A stretch of DNA of 64,000 nt from Pseudomonas fluorescens (GTDB lineage Bacteria > Pseudomonadota > Gammaproteobacteria > Pseudomonadales > Pseudomonadaceae). Shown in pieces: positions 57,552 through 64,000 of the stretch; the stretch's first letter is position 1, and every line of letters starts with the position of its first letter. Where the stretch lies: assembly GCF_902498185.1 (NCBI RefSeq), contig NZ_CABVIX010000008.1, forward strand, positions 171,211-235,210, in the 5' to 3' direction. The notes under the pieces are model-generated. The model did no database searches. It worked only from the letters and a program-made list of their open reading frames with translations, and had not been told where the DNA came from. The position numbers and the translations under genes were made by a program.

Positions 57552-58439
57552 TCAGCGTGGCAGGGCTGGATGCAGGCGGTAGCCCAGCATCGAGTCGTAG
57601 AGGTCGGCGCGGCGATCACGTGGGAGATCGTTCAGGCTGTTCCAGATGGGCGCTGCACGCGTATGGCTGAGGTCGACATCGGCGTAGAGGATGCACTGGT
57701 TTTCCGCACCGGCTACCTCACCGATCGGCCAGCCATGGGTGCCGGCGATCAACGAGCAGCCGAGAAAGCGATCGCCACGCTCGCTGCCAATGCGATTGGC
57801 CGCGGCAATGACCACGTTATTGACATGGGCGGCGGTGATAGTGAGGTACGACGCCATGCATTGCCCAGCGGCGTCGAACAATGGCGGCGGCGTCCACACC
57901 CAGTTGTTGACGCTGCAGATGATGTCGGCACCCTGCAGTGCCAGCAGGCGTGGCACCTCGGGAAACCAGATATCCCAGCAGATCAGCAGCCCGATGCGCC
58001 CGATAGGTGTCTCGAACACCGGAAATCCCAGGTCACCTGGGGTGAACCAGAGTTTTTCCTGGTTCCACAAGTGCGCTTTGCGGTAGTGCCCGAGCAAGCC
58101 ATCAGGGCCGTACAGGACCGCACTGTCGTACAGCTTGAGGCCATCGCGCTCGGCGAATCCGGCCACCAGGTACACCTTATGCTGACGCGCGAACGCAGCC
58201 CAGGCCCTGACGCTCTCACCATCGTGCAGCGACTCGGCATGCTCATAGGCCTCGGCGCGCGAACGGAAGGTGTAGCCCGTGTTGGCAAGCTCTGGCAGCA
58301 CGATCAGGTTCGCGCCTTGCCCCACCGCTTCTTCGGCAAGAACCAGGCTCTTCAGGAGGTTGTCTTCGCGGTGTTCAAGTCCGACCTGCGGGTCGAACTG
58401 GATGACGGCGACCCGAGCTGGGCTGACAGGGATTGGCAT
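57552..58439 (-). CDS. Carbon-nitrogen hydrolase (nitrilase-superfamily amidase)
   Basis: A 295-residue amidase with the Glu-Lys-Cys triad of the superfamily: Glu50 in LPELANTGY, Lys121 in YRKAHLW and Cys154 in LICWDIWFPE. It resembles aliphatic and carbamoyl amidases such as DavA-type enzymes rather than amidase-signature IaaH. Positioned after an amino-acid 2-monooxygenase-like flavoprotein, it probably hydrolyses that enzyme's amide product. First of three tightly spaced genes. Confidence 0.87.
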   Translation of the reverse strand: MPIPVSPARVAVIQFDPQVGLEHREDNLLKSLVLAEEAVGQGANLIVLPELANTGYTFRSRAEAYEHAESLHDGESVRAWAAFARQHKVYLVAGFAERDGLKLYDSAVLYGPDGLLGHYRKAHLWNQEKLWFTPGDLGFPVFETPIGRIGLLICWDIWFPEVPRLLALQGADIICSVNNWVWTPPPLFDAAGQCMASYLTITAAHVNNVVIAAANRIGSERGDRFLGCSLIAGTHGWPIGEVAGAENQCILYADVDLSHTRAAPIWNSLNDLPRDRRADLYDSMLGYRLHPALPR

Positions 58440-58501
58440 GGTGGCGTCCTTTTATCGTTATTGGAAGGAACGCCAGTTAAGCCAGTGTTTAAGTACCGTA
58501 A

Positions 58502-60523
58502 CTAGTCAGCCAAATCTGAGTGAAGGGGAGGAAATTTCCCAAGGCATTGAAGGCAATTTTGTTTCGATGGCTTTTCCATCGCCTTTTTCCTTGGCCTAGT
58601 CTGGTAGTGGGGATACGCCTCCAAGGTAAAACCTCCGTTGAACACTGCGGCAGTCCGCGCGCAGATATTGACCACAGCGTCCACGGCAGTTCGTAGGCAT
58701 GGTTCGGTCCACCCTGCATCTACGGAGAACGACTCGCCCACAAAATACAGCCCCGATACGCCACTGAGATCGCGGTTGTACTTCATCAGGCTTACGGCAT
58801 CGTGATAGGTGCCCGGCCGGTAGAGTCTGGCGCACCCTAAGGCATTGCGGTCGGTAACCCAGCGCTGTACGCAGGCATGCTGGTGATCGATGAAAGAGGA
58901 AATGGGCCGCTGAATGTTGGTACAGCGCAGAAGGATGCGGTCCAGCTCCTGCACGCATTTGTCCACCAGTTCGACGTCGCTGAAGGCAGCCAGCTTGGTT
59001 GCGTCGTCCTCCCAGGTGTAGCTCAACAGGATACAGTCATTCGGGTAATGAGCGTTGTATCGATATGCATAGACATCGCGTACGAAACTGTCGGTAACAA
59101 GAATTTGCGGAAGTGCCTCGTGCTCATCCAGGAAGCGTTTATCCAAGGGCGCGTAGACCTTGCAACTGGTCTCCCAGTGCGCAGTCTTGTACGCCCCGAT
59201 GATCTGCGCGGGCAGCATATCGGCCGTGAATGACTCGATCCGAATATTGGTCTCGATCAACCAGGAGGGCAGAGTGAGGACCACCGAATCGAAATCTTCG
59301 CTGAAGATCTGCATAGCGGCCGGATCACTCTGGTGCCAACGGTATTCGACTCGGACCTTGCCGTCTGGGAGCTTGCGCAATCCTTGTACGGCAGTGTCGG
59401 TAAGCAATCCGTCGGGGCGCTCGATGCAGTGGTGGTAGAGCGACTTGCCAAGCCCATCGATGTCCATGTACATCAGGCATTCATCCAGTGCCGCGACGCC
59501 CATGTAGGCGGGCGCGGCGAACATCAGCCCCTTGCTATCTGGCACCTGGTCCGACTCCAGATAAGGCGCGGCGTAGGGAATGCCCTGCTCATCCACGCGG
59601 CCATGGACTAGCTGCAGATGACTGCTGAAGCCGAAAATTGCGGTCCGTATCGGGTACAGAGAGCACACATCGTAGAACGCTCCCCAGCTTCCATCGCCAA
59701 TCCCGATGGCGTAGAAAATCGAAGACTCTTCCTCGGTCATGCCCAACCCGCCGAAATCGCCAGGGTCGGCTTCATCCCAGGCGCTAATGGCAGCCATGTG
59801 TACAAGTTCGCGGAAGGAGAGCCGGTGGTACCGTTCGACGATCGCAGCCCAAAGCGATTCCCAGGCGGCCGTGCCGTAAAAAATAGCTACCTTGTCGGCC
59901 ATACGGGCGGCAAAGCGATTCCACTTGTCATGGACGTCTTCAAGGATAGCGGCGGGGGGTGGCGTTGTACCTTCGGAGTTGCGCCACATCAGCAGGGTAG
60001 GTTCAGATTGTGGATCCAGTTGCCCTTCGCGCAGATAGATACCTGTCGCATTTACCCACTGACTTCCTGGGTTAGGAAAATCGGAAATGCGCAGGTCGAA
60101 CAGATTCGTGTAATAGGCCAGCAATGAGCGGCCGTCCTTTGGCGATTCGCCGGTCCTGTTGAACATGGGCATTCGCATCGCACCCATCTCGAAAGGTGTG
60201 GAGGGGTGTTTGTGGTTATCGCCACTGACCAGGGTGAGATGCCGGCCACCTATGCGTCTCGACTGTTCTATCAGAGTAATGTTGGTAAGCCCACAACGAA
60301 GCAATTCCCTCGCGGTGGTCAAGCCTGTGACTCCAGCGCCGACGATGCAGATCCGGTGATCCGCTTGTGTTGCACGTCCTATTCCCTCCGCTTGCTCGAC
60401 AAGCCGCCGGTAATCGAAGCAGAGATCTGGTGGGTTGGGATAGCGAGCGGCCCAGGGCTTGGCAGGGGACGCCAGTTGGGGATTAATGTTGGCAGGATGG
60501 TTGTAGGTGGATCCGATGGTCAT
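58502..60523 (-). CDS. FAD amino-acid oxidase / 2-monooxygenase-like enzyme
   Basis: A 673-residue flavin amine oxidase-fold protein: dinucleotide motif IVGAGVTGLTTARELL (60-75), GGRHLT arginine, EMGAMRMP, SYTWEDDATKL near residue 510 and a C-terminal GLYFVGESFSVDAGWTEPCLRTAVD. SYTWEDD and EMGAMR occur in tryptophan 2-monooxygenase (IaaM) and phenylalanine oxidase/2-monooxygenase, which turn amino acids into amides. Length is between IaaM (about 560) and PAO (714). The amidase gene lies 62 bases downstream, supporting an amide intermediate; the substrate is unknown. Confidence 0.8.
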   Translation of the reverse strand: MTIGSTYNHPANINPQLASPAKPWAARYPNPPDLCFDYRRLVEQAEGIGRATQADHRICIVGAGVTGLTTARELLRCGLTNITLIEQSRRIGGRHLTLVSGDNHKHPSTPFEMGAMRMPMFNRTGESPKDGRSLLAYYTNLFDLRISDFPNPGSQWVNATGIYLREGQLDPQSEPTLLMWRNSEGTTPPPAAILEDVHDKWNRFAARMADKVAIFYGTAAWESLWAAIVERYHRLSFRELVHMAAISAWDEADPGDFGGLGMTEEESSIFYAIGIGDGSWGAFYDVCSLYPIRTAIFGFSSHLQLVHGRVDEQGIPYAAPYLESDQVPDSKGLMFAAPAYMGVAALDECLMYMDIDGLGKSLYHHCIERPDGLLTDTAVQGLRKLPDGKVRVEYRWHQSDPAAMQIFSEDFDSVVLTLPSWLIETNIRIESFTADMLPAQIIGAYKTAHWETSCKVYAPLDKRFLDEHEALPQILVTDSFVRDVYAYRYNAHYPNDCILLSYTWEDDATKLAAFSDVELVDKCVQELDRILLRCTNIQRPISSFIDHQHACVQRWVTDRNALGCARLYRPGTYHDAVSLMKYNRDLSGVSGLYFVGESFSVDAGWTEPCLRTAVDAVVNICARTAAVFNGGFTLEAYPHYQTRPRKKAMEKPSKQNCLQCLGKFPPLHSDLAD

Positions 60524-60662
60524 TGTTCCAGTTCTCGAGAGTTGATCGGGAACGGAGCTTGACGGCGGGAGGCGGGGATGGGGGGCTATGTAATTACGGC
60601 ACTCTGATCCAGGCGGTGGGTTGGTGGTGAGCTATTGGGACTGCAAAAGCAGCCCCATGTAG

Positions 60663-60686
60663 AAACCCCGGCGGCTGGCGCCGGGG
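60663..60686 (-). terminator. Terminator after the acetolactate-synthase-like gene
   Basis: CCCCGGC and GCCGGGG pair around a 7-9-base loop; on the minus strand TTTCT follows. Confidence 0.7.
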
Positions 60687-60695
60687 CTTAATCCC

Positions 60696-62339
60696 TTACA
60701 CCGCCAGTGCGCGCTCGCGCAGCTCGCTGTTGAGGATGCGGTCGTTCTCGGAGTAGTCGACCGGGCAGTCGATCACGTGAACGCCAGGGGTCTTGATGCA
60801 GTGCTCCAGCAACGGCAGGAAGCCTTCGGCGCTTTCCACTCGATGGCCATTGGCACCATAGGCTTCGGCATACTTGACGAAGTCCGGGTTACCGTAGTCC
60901 AGGCCGAAATCGGTAAAGCCCATGTTGGCCTGCTTCCAGCGGATCATGCCGTAGCCATCGTCACGCAGGATCACCACGGTGATGTGCATGCCCAGGCGCA
61001 CGGCGGTTTCCAGCTCCTGACTGTTCATCATGAAGCCGCCATCGCCGCAGACCGAGATCACCGGGCGGTCCGGATAGACCAGGTGCGCGGCCATGGCAGA
61101 GGGCAGGCCGGCGCCCATGGTCGCCAGGGCGTTGTCGAGCAGCACGGTGTTGGGCTTGTGCGCCTTGTAGTTGCGGGCAAACCAGATCTTGTAGATGCCG
61201 TTGTCGAGGGCAACGATGCCTTCTGAAGGCAGCGCGCGACGGATGTCGGCGACCAGGCGCTGTGGATAGACCGGGAAGCGGTCATCGTCGGCGCCTTCGG
61301 CGATCTGGGCTTCGTTGGCTTCGCGGATGGCCATGAGGCGGGTGAAGTCCCAGTGACCGGTGTCGGTCAGCGCTTCGCCGATCTGCCAGACGGCGTTGGC
61401 GATGTCACCGATCACTTCGACCTGCGGGAAGTACACGGCATCGACTTCAGCGGAGCGGAAGTTGATGTGAATGACTTCGGTGCCGCCACGGACCATGAAG
61501 AACGGCGGCTTCTCGATCACATCGTGGCCGATGTTGACGATCAGGTCGGCGGCCTCGACGGCGCGGTGAACGAAGTCACCGGACGACAGCGCGGCGTTGC
61601 CGAGGAAGCGCGGGTGGCGCTCGTCGACCACGCCCTTGCCCATCTGGGTAGTGATGAACGGGATGCCGGTCTTGTCGATCAGTTGCTTGAGAACCTTGGC
61701 GGTCATCTTGCGGTTGGCACCGGCGCCGATCACCAGGATCGGGTTGCGCGCGTTGCGCAGCTTCTCGACGGCGGCTTCGATGGCCTTGTGCTCGGCCAGC
61801 GGGCGACGGTGCAGGCTGCGCGGGATAGGCAGGGCGTCGGTCTGCTCGGCGGCGATGTCTTCGGGCAGCTCCAGGTGCACGGCGCCCGGCTTTTCTTCTT
61901 CAGCCAGGCGGAAGGCTTCGCGCATACGAGCCGGGATGTTGTCGGCCGAGGCGAACTGGTGGGTGTACTTGGTGATGGGAGCCATCATGCCGCACACATC
62001 GATGATCTGGAAGCGGCCTTGCTTGGACTTCTTGATCGGCTTCTGGCCGGTGATCATCATCATCGGCATACCGCCCAGATAGGCGTAGGCGCTGGCGGTG
62101 ACCAGGTTGGTCGCGCCGGGGCCGAGGGTCGACAGGCTGACGCCGGTCTTGCCGGTCAGGCGACCATAGGTAGCGGCCATGAAACCTGCAGACTGTTCGT
62201 GGCGGGTGAGCACCAGCTTGATCTTCGACTTGCGCAGGGACTCGAGCAAGTCGAGGTTTTCTTCACCGGGAATGCCGAACACATACTCGACACCTTCGTT
62301 TTCCAGGCATTGCACAACGACATCGGCGGCCTTGGCCAT
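60696..62339 (-). CDS. Acetolactate synthase-like thiamine-diphosphate enzyme
   Basis: A 547-residue ThDP enzyme: catalytic Glu48 in LTRHEQSAGFMAA, FGIPGEENLD at the start, the ThDP/Mg site VCGDGGFMMNSQELETA and DDGYGMIRWKQ. The sequence GIPGEEN...MMMITGQKPI matches the catabolic AlsS-like group, which works without a small regulatory subunit, and none is encoded nearby. The product may be acetolactate or another carboligation product. Starts with an ATG at 62339. Confidence 0.88.
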   Translation of the reverse strand: MAKAADVVVQCLENEGVEYVFGIPGEENLDLLESLRKSKIKLVLTRHEQSAGFMAATYGRLTGKTGVSLSTLGPGATNLVTASAYAYLGGMPMMMITGQKPIKKSKQGRFQIIDVCGMMAPITKYTHQFASADNIPARMREAFRLAEEEKPGAVHLELPEDIAAEQTDALPIPRSLHRRPLAEHKAIEAAVEKLRNARNPILVIGAGANRKMTAKVLKQLIDKTGIPFITTQMGKGVVDERHPRFLGNAALSSGDFVHRAVEAADLIVNIGHDVIEKPPFFMVRGGTEVIHINFRSAEVDAVYFPQVEVIGDIANAVWQIGEALTDTGHWDFTRLMAIREANEAQIAEGADDDRFPVYPQRLVADIRRALPSEGIVALDNGIYKIWFARNYKAHKPNTVLLDNALATMGAGLPSAMAAHLVYPDRPVISVCGDGGFMMNSQELETAVRLGMHITVVILRDDGYGMIRWKQANMGFTDFGLDYGNPDFVKYAEAYGANGHRVESAEGFLPLLEHCIKTPGVHVIDCPVDYSENDRILNSELRERALAV

Positions 62340-62498
62340 CTTGCTTGCTACCTCAAGTGATATTGCAGTGATGAATCCAGGAATGCTCAGCGCGGAGCGC
62401 TGACGTCAGTCTGTCCCGAGGCAAGCAATACCCCCGAACAGATCCTTGACGCAGGCAATACGCTATCAGGTCACGTTTTTTCTATCTTGCCGCCTGGA

Positions 62499-63698
62499 TC
62501 AGGCTGGTGAACCTGTCAAAAGGCCGACCAGAGGTACGATCACCAGCGTTGTGAATACCATGGACAGTACATTACCAACAATCACTGGCATGGAATGCGG
62601 CAGTCTCAGGTTGATGGCCATTGCCAAGGGTGGCGCAACCAGCGCACCGAAACCCGCGCTCAACACGAGGACCTGCCATTGCCCGCCCAGGCTCAACACG
62701 GCAGCAGGTACGACCGACACGAGGGGCAGATAGGTGGGATACCAGCCATGTCGTTTCCACCGCTGGCGCCAGAGCAATACCCCAAGCAACGAAGCCAGTG
62801 CCTGGCCGATGATGATCTCGTGCAGGAGGTAGGAGCCATAGGCCGGACTGGCCGGGGACAAGGCGTAGGCCGCCAGCACCCCGAGCAGCAAACCGAGGCT
62901 GGCGATCTCGTTGCCTAAAAAAAGTGCCTCGCTGAAGTCGGCCAATACGCGGCGCAGCGTCCAGAATACGCCGTAGTTGGGTGCTGCCTCAGCGGGCAAT
63001 CGATGTGCGTTTGCGCGATTGAAAAGCCGCAGCGCTCGTCTCATCCATGGCATGCGCTTGCAGAGCACGAACCCGAGGGCGCTTGCCACCGCCATGCCGC
63101 CAAGACTACCGATCACCAACGGCACTCCGAGGGGGTAGCACAGGTAGTTGACCAGCAGCAGGCTGGCTGGCGTCACCAGCGCGGCTCCAAGAATGGCGCC
63201 GGTGAGGGCAACCCTCCATCCACTCCCGAATACGAGTACAAGCGCGGCGGGGAGCGAAACGAAAGCGACATATGTGGGCTGCCAGGTCCCACCACGCAGG
63301 GTCCAGCCCCAAAGAGCATGGCTAAGCAACAGCGAGAGCAGCGAACTGGTGACCAGCCAAGGCCAAAGACCGCTGCCATAGCAAATGGCGAAGCCTTGCC
63401 AACTGCGGCCTTGGCGATGCGCTGAGTGAGCCAGCCAGGCACCCAGAAGCAGGCCCAAAGCGGGCAATTCATGCTTGTAGAACATCACTTCGCTGATATC
63501 GCCGACAATCCACCGGATTCTCTCGAAAGGCTCGTTGATATTGAGCAGCATGTAGCCGTAGTAGGGCCAGCCATCGAACCAGTGTTCGGCACGGCCGGTA
63601 AGGATTTCGATGAGGAGCACCGAAAAGATCGAGATGGACATGCACAGCAGGAGCTGGGAGAAAAAGCCGTGCCGTGGAGAGTCGGTATCGTTGTCCAA
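62499..63698 (-). CDS. Polytopic membrane protein with internal duplication (copy 2)
   Basis: Second copy of the 399-residue membrane protein, same length and strongly similar throughout (DISEVMFYKHELPALGLLLGA, QGFAICYGSGLWPWLVTSSL). It shows the same two internal repeats. The start is a TTG at 63698: GAGGA lies 9 bases upstream and the resulting MDN N-terminus matches MDN of copy 1. About 160 bases before the acetolactate synthase-like gene on the same strand. Confidence 0.8.
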   Translation of the reverse strand: MDNDTDSPRHGFFSQLLLCMSISIFSVLLIEILTGRAEHWFDGWPYYGYMLLNINEPFERIRWIVGDISEVMFYKHELPALGLLLGAWLAHSAHRQGRSWQGFAICYGSGLWPWLVTSSLLSLLLSHALWGWTLRGGTWQPTYVAFVSLPAALVLVFGSGWRVALTGAILGAALVTPASLLLVNYLCYPLGVPLVIGSLGGMAVASALGFVLCKRMPWMRRALRLFNRANAHRLPAEAAPNYGVFWTLRRVLADFSEALFLGNEIASLGLLLGVLAAYALSPASPAYGSYLLHEIIIGQALASLLGVLLWRQRWKRHGWYPTYLPLVSVVPAAVLSLGGQWQVLVLSAGFGALVAPPLAMAINLRLPHSMPVIVGNVLSMVFTTLVIVPLVGLLTGSPA

Positions 63699-63879
63699 GC
63701 ATGCATCCTCGTTCGATTTCTGGAGGACACAGTAGAGCTGGCACTTGGCTATCTTGGACAGTCAGTCGCTTCCGATAGGTTTGCAGGAAACATCCGTTAT
63801 TGACCGAGCGGTGGCCGTCTTGCCTGGCGCAAGAATTCCTGACGCCAGAAGCCGGCAAAACATTACGCGCGGAAAAGAC

Positions 63880-63913
63880 AAAACCCCTACCTGCTCGCGC
63901 AGATAGGGGTTTT
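63880..63913 (-). terminator. Terminator of the rRNA operon
   Basis: AAAACCCCTACCTGC pairs with GCAGATAGGGGTTTT (one C-A mismatch) around a four-base loop; on the minus strand it follows the 5S 3' end by about 12 bases and leads into TTTT. Confidence 0.88.
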
Positions 63914-63924
63914 GCGAAATGAAT

Positions 63925-64000
63925 CTTGACGATGACCTACTCTCACATGGGGAAACCCCACACTACCATCGGCGATGCATCGTTTCACTGCTGAGTTCGG
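63925..64000 (-). rRNA. rrf: 5S ribosomal RNA, 3' part (cut by window edge)
   Basis: Read on the minus strand the sequence is the 3' two-thirds of Pseudomonas 5S rRNA: CCGAACTCAGCAGTGAAACG, GATGCATCGCCGATGG, TAGTGTGGGG and GTGAGAGTAGGTCATCG. The 5' third and presumably 23S and 16S lie outside the window. The 3' end is approximate to a few bases. Confidence 0.93.

Overview
The window is chromosomal DNA from a fluorescent pseudomonad, most likely of the Pseudomonas putida group. The evidence is gene content and order (relA-rlmD-cysM-two-component pair-gacS-ldhA; pcpS-rstAB-like pair-nrdA-nrdB; oprD-udh-lactonase-TRAP), P. putida-type REP elements, GC-rich codon use and a Pseudomonas 5S rRNA at the right edge. 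The backbone is core housekeeping; two stretches (about 26.8-30.3 kb and 38.5-63.7 kb) look accessory.

Layout. 1-7.6 kb: 5' end of relA, rlmD-cysM, a two-component pair at the pirRS position but without a receptor gene, and divergent gacS, the hybrid sensor of the Gac/Rsm cascade. 7.6-14.5 kb: ldhA, a zinc-ribbon protein, a META-domain lipoprotein, a TlpA-like lipoprotein, an arsC-like/wrbA/DUF2069 operon, a Tag-like protein with ttcA, a Yip1 membrane protein and sprT. 14.5-20.2 kb: dctA with a sigma-54 type promoter and upstream palindromes, a dienelactone hydrolase, the phosphopantetheinyl transferase pcpS, and an RstAB-like two-component pair. 20.2-26.6 kb: nrdA and nrdB with a DnaA box and two NrdR-like boxes upstream, then msrA and a beta-class GST.

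26.6-30.3 kb is an AT-richer island: an XRE/ImmA-type metallopeptidase overlapping a PIN-like protein, a nested inverted-repeat cluster, a frameshifted BRO-N gene and a HipA-like fragment that runs into a REP element. 30.3-38.4 kb is a hexuronate module: OprD porin, uronate dehydrogenase, SMP-30 lactonase, TRAP transporter, EamA exporter and aldose epimerase. The oprD and udh promoters carry the same palindromic operator at the same place.

38.5-54.6 kb holds a complete type II secretion operon in the Xanthomonas Xps order (E-F-G-H-I-J-K-L-M-N-D), flanked by two large secreted GH3 glycosidases with PA14 inserts, the likely exoproteins. 54.7-63.7 kb: a YecA/UPF0149 protein; an asparaginase, polytopic membrane protein and nitrilase-type amidase in one run; an IaaM/phenylalanine-2-monooxygenase-like flavoprotein; an acetolactate-synthase-like enzyme; and a second copy of the membrane protein. 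That membrane protein has a clear internal tandem duplication and I do not recognise its family. The flavoprotein plus amidase could turn an amino acid into the acid one carbon shorter via its amide. The window ends in the 3' part of a 5S rRNA gene and its terminator, reading leftward.
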